In this document: in pieces, positions 35,563-44,825 of the stretch
Numbering within the stretch: the first letter of the stretch is position 1
Layout of the letters: each line of letters starts with the position of its first letter
Assembly: GCF_900540665.1 (NCBI RefSeq)
Contig: NZ_UQGV01000004.1
Location: 1-47,841 of the forward strand
Source of the DNA: an uncultured Catenibacterium sp.
GTDB taxonomy: Bacteria > Bacillota_I > Bacilli_A > Erysipelotrichales > Coprobacillaceae
Reading direction: 5' to 3'
DNA length: 47,841 nucleotides
Program-made: the position numbers and the translations under genes
Notes under the pieces: generated by a model
Databases searched by the model: none
What the model was told of the DNA's origin: nothing
What the model saw: the letters and a program-made list of their open reading frames with translations, nothing else

Positions 35563-36255
35563 ATGTTAGGTATTATTGGTGCAATGAAAGAAGAAGTGAA
35601 TGAAATTCTTGCGTTAATGAAAGTTGAAAAAGAATACCAAGAATGTAATTATCATTTTTATGAAGGCTTCTTAGGAAAAAAAGAAGTTGTTGTTGTGCAG
35701 GGTGGTATTGGTAAAGTCAATGCAGCTATTTCAGCTACTCTTTTATTAAAGAACTTTGATATTAATCATGTCATCAATGTTGGTTCTGCCGGTGGACTTG
35801 ATTTAAAAGAAAATGTTGGAGACGTCGTCATTAGTGAGAAGGTTGTTCATCATGATGTAGATGTCACTGCTTTTGGACGTCCTTATGGACAGATTCCTGA
35901 TATGCCTCTTTACTATGAAGCAGATCCTGCTCTTGTATCTTATGCAAAAGAAATACTTGAACATAATGGCTTAACTGTATACAGTGGTCTTATTGTTTCT
36001 GGTGATCAGTTTGTTGCAAGAAAAGACCAGGTAGATGCAATTAAAGAACATTTTCCTGATGCATTATGCTCAGAAATGGAAGCTGCAACAGTGGCTCAGG
36101 TATGTACAGTCTTTAATAAACCATTTATTATTGCACGTGGATTAAGTGATATTTTTGATAAAGGCAGCAGTTCTATCCAGTTTGATCAGTATCTTAAGGA
36201 AGCTGCAAAGTCATCAGCACGTATGTGCTATGATCTAGCTCAGAAGCTCGTATAA
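35563..36255 (+). CDS. mtnN: 5'-methylthioadenosine/S-adenosylhomocysteine nucleosidase
   Basis: 230 residues with the family landmarks MLGIIGAMKEEVNEI, VVVQGGIGKVNAAISATLL, NVGSAGGLD, SGDQFVA, CSEMEAATVAQVC and ARGLSDIFD. Glu in MKEE and the Asp of LSD are the catalytic acids. It removes adenine from MTA and SAH, recycling SAM by-products; the SAM-using YqeM just upstream is a plausible co-regulated partner. Ribosome site GAGGG. Its stop codon is immediately followed by the next ATG. Confidence 0.95.
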   Translation: MLGIIGAMKEEVNEILALMKVEKEYQECNYHFYEGFLGKKEVVVVQGGIGKVNAAISATLLLKNFDINHVINVGSAGGLDLKENVGDVVISEKVVHHDVDVTAFGRPYGQIPDMPLYYEADPALVSYAKEILEHNGLTVYSGLIVSGDQFVARKDQVDAIKEHFPDALCSEMEAATVAQVCTVFNKPFIIARGLSDIFDKGSSSIQFDQYLKEAAKSSARMCYDLAQKLV

Positions 36256-38565
36256 ATGAATAGAATTGAATTATTGGCCCCTGCAGGTGATTTTGAGTCT
36301 CTGCAGGGTGCTATTGCGAATGGCGCTAATGCGATTTATCTTGGAACAACTGCCTTTTCAGCACGTGCCTTTGCAAAGAACTTTAATCTAGAAGAACTAG
36401 ACCAAGCAGTACAATATGCTCATTTAAGAAATGTTAGAATATTTATGACTGTTAATACATTATATCAAGATGATGAAATGAAAGATGTTTTATCATTAAT
36501 TGATAGCTTATATGATTTACAGATTGATGCATTACTGATCCAGGATATCGGCTTATTGAAGCTTGTCCATGAAAGATATCCAGATATGGAACTTCATACT
36601 TCTACTCAGATGAGTGTCATGTCACTAGAAGCATTGCGCTATTTTGAGGATTTAGGCGTTAAGAGAGTTGTTCTTGCAAGAGAAAATACAATTGATGAAA
36701 TCAAATACATCTGTTCTCATACAGATTTAGAGATTGAAGTATTTGCGCATGGTGCCTTATGTGTGGCTTATTCAGGACAGTGTTTGATGTCTAGTATGAT
36801 TGGTAGAAGAAGCGGTAATAGAGGGGCCTGTGCACAGCCATGTCGTTTGCCTTATAGTTTGGAAGAAGATGGAAAAATCATTGATACAAGCTATTTGATG
36901 TCTACCATGGATTTATGTACATCTGATCATATTAATGAATATATCGAAGCAGGTGTCGCTTCTTTAAAAATAGAAGGGCGCATGAAGCGTCCTGAATATG
37001 TCGCTGCAGTCACTCAGGTGTATTCTAAAGCTATTAAGCATTATTATGATGGTACACCTAACTATACAAAAGAGAACTTCAATGATATGAAACAGATGTT
37101 TAATCGTCATTATACATCTGGTTATCCATTTAATGCCAATAAGATTGTAGATGAGACTTTTTCAGGCAATCAAGGTGTTTTTTTAGGTTATGTCAAAGGA
37201 TATGACTATCGTAGTAAACGTGTCTCTATTGCCCTAAAAAATGATTTAACACAAGGGGATTCCATTGTCTTTACTGAAATAGATAAAGGAAGACCTGTCA
37301 ATAAGATTTATTATCAGAATAAACTGATTAATAAAGCAGAAGCAGGAATGAATGTCCAGATTGAGTTTGATGATGTAGTAAAGAGTGGCACTGTCAATAA
37401 GACAATCAGCGTAGATACTATTAACCGCATGCAGAAGACGTATCAGGAAGAGAAGAAATATCGCCTGATTGATATGTATTTTAAAGCAGCTCTTAATAAA
37501 CCATGTTCTCTTATTGTAAAGTGTGATGGAGAAGAGATTACTGTAGTGAGTGAACAGATTATTGAAGCCGCCTCTAAACGTGCAGCAACTAAAGAGAATA
37601 TTACTGATCATTTAAATAAGCTAGGTCATACTGTATATGAAGCAAGCTCTATTGATGTTTCTTTAGATGGTGCATTATTTATACCTATCACCATTGTCAA
37701 TAATATGCGTCGTGAGGCACTTTCTAAGTTAGATGAATTATTTGCCTTTAAGAAGTTGCACAAAGCTCCTGTAAAGGCAATTCAGCCTCTTAAAGTCATT
37801 CCACAGGTTGTATCAGAATATCATGTAGTAGTTTCTAATATAAAGCAGTTAGAAATTGCCCTTAAATATTATGATCGTGTTTATTATTACTATGATGACC
37901 ATTTAAAAGAAGCATTAGCATGTTTTAATGAATATGGTAAAACACCTAATCTTTATCTGCCTCGTATTATGCATGATAAAGATATAGATGAAGTCATTCA
38001 CAATCCATTATTAAAACAATTCAATACTCTTATTGTCAATGACTTTGGTAGTTATAGATTATTAAAAGATCATCCTCTTATTATTGGTCAAGGATTTAAT
38101 ATTTATAACCATTATGATGCTTATGCATTTAAAGAACCTGTTATTGCGTCATTTGAATGTACAAGAAAACAGATTAGACAGATGAAAGATTACAATGCAG
38201 ATCTTATTTTACCTATTTATGGTAAAACAGAGAATATGATCAGTGAACATTGTGTTATTTCACAATCTTATTTCCATAAGAAAGTGCCTCATTGTGGTAT
38301 GTGTAAAAAGCATAGCTATAAGATTGTAGATAGAAAAGGAATATCTTTTGATATTTTTACAGACACATCATGTCGTAATCATATTCTTCATAATGAGCCA
38401 ATCTATGTTGAAAATCATCAATCTATGAATATTTCATATTTTATTATGCTGACTACAGAAACAGAAAATGAGACTGTAACCGTTTTAGAAGACATCAAAA
38501 AACGTACTTCTAAAGGGAGAAAAAGTGATTTAAAACAGCCTTATGTAGTAGGATATTTCAAATAA
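36256..38565 (+). CDS. U32 family protease-like RNA hydroxylation protein (RlhA/TrhP type)
   Basis: 769 residues. The N-terminal TIM-barrel U32 domain starts ELLAPAGDFESLQGAIANGANAIYLG, and the family signature HGALCVAYSGQCLMSS precedes RSGNRGACAQPCRLPY. The long middle and C-terminal part fits DUF3656-containing U32 proteins. Late cysteines (HCGMCKKH and SCRNH) could be part of an Fe-S site. Members such as RlhA and TrhP hydroxylate rRNA or tRNA using prephenate-derived chemistry rather than act as proteases; which RNA is modified here is unknown. It begins directly after mtnN with no clear ribosome site, so translation is likely coupled. Last gene of the operon. Confidence 0.85.
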   Translation: MNRIELLAPAGDFESLQGAIANGANAIYLGTTAFSARAFAKNFNLEELDQAVQYAHLRNVRIFMTVNTLYQDDEMKDVLSLIDSLYDLQIDALLIQDIGLLKLVHERYPDMELHTSTQMSVMSLEALRYFEDLGVKRVVLARENTIDEIKYICSHTDLEIEVFAHGALCVAYSGQCLMSSMIGRRSGNRGACAQPCRLPYSLEEDGKIIDTSYLMSTMDLCTSDHINEYIEAGVASLKIEGRMKRPEYVAAVTQVYSKAIKHYYDGTPNYTKENFNDMKQMFNRHYTSGYPFNANKIVDETFSGNQGVFLGYVKGYDYRSKRVSIALKNDLTQGDSIVFTEIDKGRPVNKIYYQNKLINKAEAGMNVQIEFDDVVKSGTVNKTISVDTINRMQKTYQEEKKYRLIDMYFKAALNKPCSLIVKCDGEEITVVSEQIIEAASKRAATKENITDHLNKLGHTVYEASSIDVSLDGALFIPITIVNNMRREALSKLDELFAFKKLHKAPVKAIQPLKVIPQVVSEYHVVVSNIKQLEIALKYYDRVYYYYDDHLKEALACFNEYGKTPNLYLPRIMHDKDIDEVIHNPLLKQFNTLIVNDFGSYRLLKDHPLIIGQGFNIYNHYDAYAFKEPVIASFECTRKQIRQMKDYNADLILPIYGKTENMISEHCVISQSYFHKKVPHCGMCKKHSYKIVDRKGISFDIFTDTSCRNHILHNEPIYVENHQSMNISYFIMLTTETENETVTVLEDIKKRTSKGRKSDLKQPYVVGYFK

Positions 38566-38603
38566 CATTTTAGATAAAATCTATATTTTTTATAATTCCT
38601 AAA

Positions 38604-38632
38604 TTGCCACCTTGATTTTTTTGTGTTATAAT
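38604..38632 (+). promoter_or_regulatory. Promoter of the XRE regulator gene
   Basis: TTGCCA (38604-38609), 17-bp spacer, TATAAT (38627-38632). Confidence 0.75.
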
Positions 38633-38664
38633 AAACCACAGATAGAAGTGGGGAGGTAAACTTT

Positions 38665-38991
38665 ATGGCATTAGATATGGATCTCGCTAAACGTCTAAAA
38701 ACTTATAGAACTTTTAAAAACCTTACACAAAAAGAGGTAGCCGTACATCTTAATGTACCTCATTCTGCAATTTCAGATATTGAAAATGGTAAAAGAGATG
38801 TAACAGTTGGAGAATTAAAAGTTCTTTCACGCTTATATGGACGTAGTGTTGAAGAAATCATGAGTGGTAAGAAATATGACTACTATAATATTGCGAATAT
38901 TGCAAGATTATTATCTGAGTTACCAGATGAAGATCTTAAAGAAGTCATGTTCATCATTGAATATAAGAGAAAAAGATTAGAAGAGAAATAG
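38665..38991 (+). CDS. XRE-family helix-turn-helix regulator
   Basis: 108 residues. The Cro/CI-type helix-turn-helix lies at about 8-60: LKTYRTFKNLTQKEVAVHLN, then VPHSAISDIENGKRDVTVGE. The remainder is a short helical tail (LSELPDEDLKEVMFIIEYKRKRLEEK), probably for dimerisation. No toxin, phage or immunity partner is adjacent, so it looks like a stand-alone chromosomal regulator. Good ribosome site GGGGAGG and its own promoter. Target genes are unknown. Confidence 0.9.
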   Translation: MALDMDLAKRLKTYRTFKNLTQKEVAVHLNVPHSAISDIENGKRDVTVGELKVLSRLYGRSVEEIMSGKKYDYYNIANIARLLSELPDEDLKEVMFIIEYKRKRLEEK

Positions 38992-38997
38992 TTTTTA

Positions 38998-39028
38998 AAA
39001 GGGAGATAGCGTACTATCTCCCTTTATT
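38998..39028. terminator. Bidirectional terminator between the XRE gene and the phosphodiesterase gene
   Basis: AAAGGGAGATAG-CGTA-CTATCTCCCTTT, a perfect 12-bp stem. It includes the minus-strand stop codon at 39024-39026. Confidence 0.88.
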
Positions 39029-39563
39029 TCATATTCTTTACAAGCTTCTTAAATTCTTCTAGTAAATGCATACCTTCATCAAGTACTTCCAGGTTACAAA
39101 TATGATGATCTAGATTATCATAAAAAATAACATCAAATGGTTCAGTATCAACAATTGCATAAGTCCCATAACCATAACTTCCACGATTGATCATAGCACT
39201 GCCTGGATTCACAAAAGTAATGCCATCATGAACCTGAATAGTAGGGACATGTGTGTGTCCATGAAAGCATAGATGACATTTATTTTCTTTACATGCTTCT
39301 ATTAGTTCATCATAGCCACTATAAACGTGATAATCATTACCATGAGTCACAAATATGCCTTTATAGACTACATAATGAGGAAAAACCTCTTCATCATGAT
39401 TTCCATGTACAACTATATTATAATCTTTAAGTAATGGATCATCAGGAAGTAATGATGAATCCCCACAATGTACCAATAAATCCACTTTATTTTTCCATTT
39501 TTTTGTGATATCTTCCAATATATCGTTATACATATGCGAATCGCTTACTACTAATATCCTCAT
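39024..39563 (-). CDS. YfcE/MJ0936-type metallophosphodiesterase
   Basis: 179 residues. The five metallophosphoesterase motifs are visible in order: VVSDSHMYND, LVHCGDSS, VHGNHDEE, VTHGN and CFHGHTHVP, followed by FVNPGS. Two metal ions are expected. Members hydrolyse phosphodiesters and some cyclic nucleotides; the natural substrate is unknown. I start at ATG 39563, seven bases after GAGGTGG; the in-frame GTG at 39572 lies inside that site. It converges with the XRE gene. Confidence 0.92.
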   Translation of the reverse strand: MRILVVSDSHMYNDILEDITKKWKNKVDLLVHCGDSSLLPDDPLLKDYNIVVHGNHDEEVFPHYVVYKGIFVTHGNDYHVYSGYDELIEACKENKCHLCFHGHTHVPTIQVHDGITFVNPGSAMINRGSYGYGTYAIVDTEPFDVIFYDNLDHHICNLEVLDEGMHLLEEFKKLVKNMK

Positions 39564-39652
39564 TTTAACCACCTCTAAAATATTATAAATTAAATTTATA
39601 GCCTTTTGAATATCCTTTTTTCTATTATGCCGAAAAAACTTTTGGGTAAGTG

Positions 39653-39681
39653 TTTACATCAGCTCAAAAAATTAGTATAAT
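39653..39681 (+). promoter_or_regulatory. Promoter of the orphan EIIB gene
   Basis: TTTACA (39653-39658), 17-bp spacer, TATAAT (39676-39681). No clear cre box is seen. Confidence 0.8.
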
Positions 39682-39712
39682 TACTATAGAAATTAGAAAA
39701 GGAGTAATGACA

Positions 39713-40030
39713 ATGAAAACAATTTTATTAGTATGTTCTGCAGGTATGTCTACTAGTTTATTAGTAACTAAAATGGAAGCTGCAGCTAAGGAACAGGGAG
39801 TAGAAGCAAAGATCTTTGCTTTACCATTCTCTGATGCACCTAGAGTATTAGAAGAAGTTGACTGTATCTTACTTGGCCCACAGGTTAGATTCCAGAAAGC
39901 TGCAATCGAAAAATTAGCTGCTTCAAGAAAAGCTGGTGCTATCCCTGTTGACGTTATCGATATGAGAGATTACGGAACAATGAACGGTAAGGCTGTTCTT
40001 GGTACTGCTCTTAAATTATTAGGTGAATAA
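39713..40030 (+). CDS. PTS lactose/cellobiose-family EIIB (orphan)
   Basis: 105 residues. The phosphorylated cysteine is Cys8 in ILLVCSAGMSTSLLVTKME, and GPQVRFQ and VIDMRDYGTMNGKAVL are the other EIIB-Cel landmarks. It should take phosphate from EIIA and pass it to a sugar at EIIC, yet no EIIA or EIIC gene is nearby. It has its own promoter and terminator, so it is a single-gene unit serving a permease elsewhere or acting as a regulatory phosphocarrier. Start at 39713 follows AAAGGAG with 8-nt spacing; the ATG at 39707 is too close. Confidence 0.93.
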   Translation: MKTILLVCSAGMSTSLLVTKMEAAAKEQGVEAKIFALPFSDAPRVLEEVDCILLGPQVRFQKAAIEKLAASRKAGAIPVDVIDMRDYGTMNGKAVLGTALKLLGE

Positions 40031-40041
40031 CATAAACATAG

Positions 40042-40069
40042 AGAGAAGGAGATATTCCTTCTCTTTTTT
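40042..40069 (+). terminator. Terminator of the EIIB gene
   Basis: AGAGAAGGA-GATAT-TCCTTCTCT and T5. Confidence 0.92.
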
Positions 40070-40167
40070 CTTTTAAAAATATTAAGTGCATTTAAAATTA
40101 CTTTTATGGACAATTATTTAGTCTAAGCATATTTTTTACACTTTTCATTTATCTTTTTACTTAGTTT

Positions 40168-40176
40168 TGCTATAAT
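40168..40176 (+). promoter_or_regulatory. Extended -10 promoter of the ACT/UPF0210 operon
   Basis: TGC-TATAAT (40168-40176). The -35 region is weak (TTTATC). Confidence 0.65.
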
Positions 40177-40209
40177 GTTTAAAAATTTATGAAATCGGAG
40201 GATTCGACT

Positions 40210-40482
40210 GTGAAAAAAGGGATTATTACTGTAGTTGGAAAGGATCAGGTAGGTATTATTGCAAAGGTATGTACTTATCTTGCTGAAAATGATGTAAATA
40301 TTTTAGACATCTCTCAGACTATTGTACAAGGCTATTTCAATATGATGATGATTGTTAATCATGATTCTTCTACTAAGGCTTTTAATGATTTATCAGATGA
40401 ACTTGCTGCTTTAGGCAAGGAAATTGGTGTTGATATTAAAATTCAGCATGAAGAAATTTTTAATATGATGCATAGATTATAA
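40210..40482 (+). CDS. ACT-domain protein, UPF0237
   Basis: 90 residues forming a single ACT fold: KGIITVVGKDQVGIIAKVC, then VNILDISQTIVQGYFNMMMIV. ACT domains bind amino acids and regulate enzymes. UPF0237 genes are nearly always next to a UPF0210 gene, as here, implying a shared function. The start is GTG 40210, eight bases after GGAGG; the in-frame ATG at 40189 precedes that site. The downstream ribosome site AAGGAG begins right after its stop codon. Confidence 0.92.
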   Translation: MKKGIITVVGKDQVGIIAKVCTYLAENDVNILDISQTIVQGYFNMMMIVNHDSSTKAFNDLSDELAALGKEIGVDIKIQHEEIFNMMHRL

Positions 40483-40494
40483 GGAGATGTGGAG

Positions 40495-41859
40495 ATGATT
40501 AATCAATTCGAAGTTATTGAAACAAACAAAATGATTGAACAGGAAAATCTTGATGTAAGAACAATTACAATCGGTATTAGCTTATTTGAATGTATTGATT
40601 CTTCATTAGATGTTCTTTGTGACAATATTTACAACAAAATCATGTCTACTGCAAGAAATCTTGTACCAGTAGGACAGTCTATTGAAAAGAAATATGGTAT
40701 TCCTATTGTGAATAAGCGTATCTCTGTTACGCCTATTGCAACAATCGGATCTTCAGCCTGCAAGAAACCAGAAGACTATGTACAGATTGCAAAGACATTG
40801 GATAAATGTGCCAAAGAACTTGGTATCAACTTCATTGGTGGTTACACTGCTATCGTTTCTAAGGGTATGACTAAAGCAGAACGTATGCTTATTGAGTCTA
40901 TTCCACAGGCTATGAAGGAAACTGAATTTGTATGTTCAAGTGTTAATGTAGGTTCTACTAAGACTGGTATTAATATGGATGCTGTCGCATTACTTGGACA
41001 GATTGTGAAAAAGACTGCATATGCAACTAAAGATATTGAATCTATCGGTTGTGCTAAGCTTGTTATTTTCTGTAATGCCCCAGATGATAACCCATTTATG
41101 GCTGGTGCCTTCCATGGTATAAGTGAAACTGATGCTATTATTAATGTTGGTGTTAGTGGACCTGGTGTTATGCATAAAGCAATTAAGAATGCGAAAGGTA
41201 AAGACTTTGGTGAACTTTGCGAAGTCATCAAGAAAACAGCATTTAAAATCACTCGTGTTGGTCAGTTAGTTGCTTTAGAAGCTTCTGAAGCATTAGGTAT
41301 TCCATTTGGTATTATTGACTTATCTTTAGCACCTACACCAGCTATTGGGGACTCTATCGCAGACTGCTTACAGAGCATGGGTCTTGAAAGAGTAGGGGCT
41401 CCAGGTACAACTGCCGCACTTGCAATCTTAAATGACCAGGTTAAAAAGGGTGGCGTCATGGCATCTTCTTATGTAGGTGGCCTGTCAGGTGCTTTTATTC
41501 CAGTCAGTGAAGACCAGGGGATGATTGATGCAGTCAATGCAGGTTCTTTAACTTTAGAAAAGCTAGAAGCAATGACTTGTGTATGTTCTGTAGGTCTTGA
41601 TATGATTGCTATTCCTGGCGATACAAAAGCTGAAACAATCTCTGGTATTATTGCAGATGAAATGGCTATCGGTATGATCAACCAGAAAACAACTGCTGTT
41701 AGACTTATTCCAGTTATTGGTAAGGATGTAGGAGATACAGTTGAATTCGGTGGTTTATTAGGTTATGCTCCAATCATGCCAGTTAATTCATTCTCATGTG
41801 ATGAATTCGTTAATCGTGGTGGACGTATTCCTGCACCTATCCATAGTTTCAAGAACTAA
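40495..41859 (+). CDS. UPF0210 (DUF711, PFL-like) protein
   Basis: 454 residues. N-terminal VIETNKMIEQENLDVRTITIGISLFEC and the Gly-rich core NVGVSGPGVM are UPF0210 landmarks; the fold is related to pyruvate formate-lyase-like enzymes but no glycyl-radical motif is seen. The substrate is unknown. It is tightly linked to the ACT gene, which could sense an amino acid and tune this enzyme. Start ATG 40495; the in-frame GTG at 40489 is inside the ribosome site AAGGAGATG. The DUF815 gene follows after 18 bases. Confidence 0.9.
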   Translation: MINQFEVIETNKMIEQENLDVRTITIGISLFECIDSSLDVLCDNIYNKIMSTARNLVPVGQSIEKKYGIPIVNKRISVTPIATIGSSACKKPEDYVQIAKTLDKCAKELGINFIGGYTAIVSKGMTKAERMLIESIPQAMKETEFVCSSVNVGSTKTGINMDAVALLGQIVKKTAYATKDIESIGCAKLVIFCNAPDDNPFMAGAFHGISETDAIINVGVSGPGVMHKAIKNAKGKDFGELCEVIKKTAFKITRVGQLVALEASEALGIPFGIIDLSLAPTPAIGDSIADCLQSMGLERVGAPGTTAALAILNDQVKKGGVMASSYVGGLSGAFIPVSEDQGMIDAVNAGSLTLEKLEAMTCVCSVGLDMIAIPGDTKAETISGIIADEMAIGMINQKTTAVRLIPVIGKDVGDTVEFGGLLGYAPIMPVNSFSCDEFVNRGGRIPAPIHSFKN

Positions 41860-41877
41860 TGAAAGAAGGTTTTATCC

Positions 41878-43101
41878 GTGTATTTAAATGATTTAACCGT
41901 ATATTATCAGCTTACTGATGACGAAGATGTACTTTTCCTTTTAAAGAATGTTGACCAGCTAGACAACAAAGCTATTGAACATGATTTTATTGCAAAATTC
42001 CTACAGGTGGCTGAAAAATATGATCTTCATGATAACCTCATGAAGAGTCTTCTTACACATCTGCTTGCTATGCATGAAAATGCATTTTCACTCTCACTCG
42101 AACGTGTAGCAGACGTGAATGACACATTAAAAGCACTTGTTATGAGAGATCTTACTTATTTCTATAATCTTTTTCATTCATCATTTGATGATTTAGAGGG
42201 ATTAAATAGAGAAATCTTTTTCCACTTCTCTCATTCTAAACCAATTATCAACAAAGAGATTTATGAAGTCTTCCGTAAATTACAAAATAATCTTGCAGAA
42301 AGCACATCAGTTGAAGATTTTTATAACATCCTCTATAATCATTATCACAAGTATGGTGTTGGTAAATACGGTTTAAATAAAGCTTTTAGATATGTAAATG
42401 GAAGTATCGTTTCTATTAATCATATAGAAGATAACACACTTGAACAGCTCATTGGTTATGAACGTCAAAAAGAACGTTTAATTACGAATACAGAAGCATT
42501 CATTAAAGGTAAAAAAGCAAACAATGTCTTATTATATGGTGATAATGGAACTGGTAAATCATCAAGTATTAAAGCTATTTTAAATCGTTATTATAAAGAT
42601 GGTTTAAGAATGGTTGAGGTGTATAAGCATCAATTCGTTCATCTTCCCGAAATCATCGGAGAATTACAGAATCGTAACTATAAGTTCATTATCTTTATGG
42701 ATGATCTCTCTTTTGAAGAATATGAAACAGAATATAAGTACCTAAAAGCAGTGATTGAAGGTGGATTAGAAAAGAAGCCTGATAATGTACTTATTTACGC
42801 TACAAGTAACCGTAGACATCTGATCAAGGAAACTTGGGGTGAAAGAGATGATTCTGAAATCAATGTGAACGATGCAAAACAGGAAAAGTTATCACTTGTT
42901 GCCCGTTTTGGTGTTCAGATTCTTTATGTTCACCCAGATAAGCAGCACTATCTTGATATAGTGGATGGACTTGCAGATCAGTACAACCTAAATATTGATC
43001 GTGAAGAACTCCATCGTTTAGCTATGGAATGGGAATTAAGAAACGGAGGCTATTCTGGGCGTGTAGCTAAACAATTTATACATATGATGCTTGGAAAATA
43101 A
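41878..43101 (+). CDS. DUF815-family AAA+ ATPase
   Basis: 407 residues. The first half is helical and family-specific. The second half is an AAA+ module: NNVLLYGDNGTGKSSSIKA (Walker A), FIIFMDDLSFEEYE (Walker B), ATSNRRHLIKE (sensor 1) and ELRNGGYSGRVAKQF (sensor 2). DUF815 proteins are widespread and uncharacterised. The start is GTG 41878, 8 nt after GAAAGAAGG. It lies in one run with UPF0210 and the DUF2156-GNAT gene, only one base separating it from the latter. Confidence 0.9.
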   Translation: MYLNDLTVYYQLTDDEDVLFLLKNVDQLDNKAIEHDFIAKFLQVAEKYDLHDNLMKSLLTHLLAMHENAFSLSLERVADVNDTLKALVMRDLTYFYNLFHSSFDDLEGLNREIFFHFSHSKPIINKEIYEVFRKLQNNLAESTSVEDFYNILYNHYHKYGVGKYGLNKAFRYVNGSIVSINHIEDNTLEQLIGYERQKERLITNTEAFIKGKKANNVLLYGDNGTGKSSSIKAILNRYYKDGLRMVEVYKHQFVHLPEIIGELQNRNYKFIIFMDDLSFEEYETEYKYLKAVIEGGLEKKPDNVLIYATSNRRHLIKETWGERDDSEINVNDAKQEKLSLVARFGVQILYVHPDKQHYLDIVDGLADQYNLNIDREELHRLAMEWELRNGGYSGRVAKQFIHMMLGK

Positions 43102-43102
43102 G

Positions 43103-44812
43103 ATGAAACCCTTAAAATTATCTGATTTAAATACTGTATTACCTTTTCTAGATAATGCAGATTACGAAGGTTATAACTCAAATTTTGTTACAATGATGAT
43201 GTGGAATCATGAATATCATATTGAATATGAAATTCATGACCACTTCTGCATTATGCTTCATAACTATAAAGGTCATCGCTTTTTTGCGATGCCTTTTGCG
43301 TCTCATGAATACTACAAAGAAGCTATTGAATATATGATTAATTATGCAAAGGAACATAAATTTCCATTTATGATTGATTGTGCAGTCCCTTCTTTTGTAG
43401 AGGAATTAAAAAAGGTATGCCCGGGAAAATTTGTTTATGAGCATACAAGAGATTTAGATGATTATGTCTATGATAAAGAGAAATTAATCACTTTATCGGG
43501 CAAGAAGATGCAGAAAATGAGAAATAACTACCATAACTTCATCTCACAATATCCTGATTATGAATACCGTACACTTAATGCGGATGAGGATATGCCAATG
43601 ATTTTTAACGATCTTCTCAAATGGGAGAGGGGAGAAAGTGAACAGAGTGAATCTTTGACTTCTGAAGTGTATGGTATTATGTATCTTCTCTCTACGCAGG
43701 ATCAGCTGCCAATTAAGATTGGTGGTATTTTCATCAAGGATGAATTAAAGGCATTTATGATTGGCTCTCCTTTAAAACATGAAACAATACAAATTCATAT
43801 TGAAAAGGCAGATAAAACTATCAGGGGACTTTATGTCACTTTAAGAAAAGAATTCTTAGAACATGAATGTGCTGATTTTAAATATGTGAATAGAGAAGAA
43901 GATATGGGAATAGAAAATCTTCGTATCTCTAAGGAGCGTATGCATCCTTGTAAAATGGTTGAAAAGAGCCGTATCTATATCAATGATGCCATTGTTGAAC
44001 AGGCGAATGATGAAGATATTGAAGATATTAAAGAAATCTGGATGGATCGCTTTGAAGATGAAGATGAAATCTCTACTGAATTCTATTTCAAATATCGATT
44101 CAAGTTAGAGAATAGTTATGTAGTCCGCTTTAAGAATAAAATCATCTCTGCATTGCAGATTGTTCCTTTTAAGGTAAAAGATTATGAAGACAGCTATTTT
44201 ATTCTAGGTGTGTCTACTAGAAGAGATTATGAAGGACAGGGATTCATGAAATTATTAATGAATCATGTATTAGAGGTTTTTAAAGGCAAGCGTATTTATC
44301 TTCAGGCTTATCATCCTGAAATCTATGTGCCTTTTGGCTTTAAAGAATCACATAGACATATTCTTTATAAGCTTGACAAAGCAAAATATGCGCTTCCTAG
44401 TAGTATTTGCCTGTCCCAGGATATTAATCATCTCTATGATGCGTATAATCTCTATGTTAGAGATTTTAGCCATTATTTAATACGTGATGAAGACTATTTT
44501 AATAATTATTTAAGAAAAAGGTGTGCTGCATTTAACGATTCTATCCTAACATTTAAAAATGAGTATGGACAACAGGGATATATGATTTATAATGATAGGG
44601 GGAAGTTTGTCTATATTTCAGAATTTATATACAATAAAGAATATTTAGATGACATCCTTAAAACGATTTCTGTTTATTTCTATAAAGACATTCGCATCGA
44701 AACAGATTGCATGGCGTCTATTCATGGTGAAAAAACAGATATGATCACAATGATGTGTAATCAGGAGGATGATACACCTCTTGAGAAGCGCTATATCAAT
44801 GAAATCTATTAA
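43103..44812 (+). CDS. DUF2156 (MprF-like) and Eis-like GNAT fusion protein
   Basis: About 569 residues in two parts. Residues 1-295 resemble the soluble DUF2156 domain of phosphatidylglycerol lysyltransferase: GYNSNFVTMMMWN, SGKKMQKMRNNYHNFI and YVNREEDMGIENLRISK, but without MprF's membrane helices. Residues about 300-569 are a GNAT acetyltransferase with the CoA loop VSTRRDYEGQGFMKLLMNHV and QAYHPEIYVPFGFKESH, followed by an Eis-like second half. The join suggests aminoacyl or acyl transfer to two substrates; neither is known. The start follows GGAAAATAAG; the in-frame TTG at 43091 is less likely. It begins one base after the DUF815 gene. Confidence 0.82.
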   Translation: MKPLKLSDLNTVLPFLDNADYEGYNSNFVTMMMWNHEYHIEYEIHDHFCIMLHNYKGHRFFAMPFASHEYYKEAIEYMINYAKEHKFPFMIDCAVPSFVEELKKVCPGKFVYEHTRDLDDYVYDKEKLITLSGKKMQKMRNNYHNFISQYPDYEYRTLNADEDMPMIFNDLLKWERGESEQSESLTSEVYGIMYLLSTQDQLPIKIGGIFIKDELKAFMIGSPLKHETIQIHIEKADKTIRGLYVTLRKEFLEHECADFKYVNREEDMGIENLRISKERMHPCKMVEKSRIYINDAIVEQANDEDIEDIKEIWMDRFEDEDEISTEFYFKYRFKLENSYVVRFKNKIISALQIVPFKVKDYEDSYFILGVSTRRDYEGQGFMKLLMNHVLEVFKGKRIYLQAYHPEIYVPFGFKESHRHILYKLDKAKYALPSSICLSQDINHLYDAYNLYVRDFSHYLIRDEDYFNNYLRKRCAAFNDSILTFKNEYGQQGYMIYNDRGKFVYISEFIYNKEYLDDILKTISVYFYKDIRIETDCMASIHGEKTDMITMMCNQEDDTPLEKRYINEIY

Positions 44813-44825
44813 ACAGGAGGCTATT

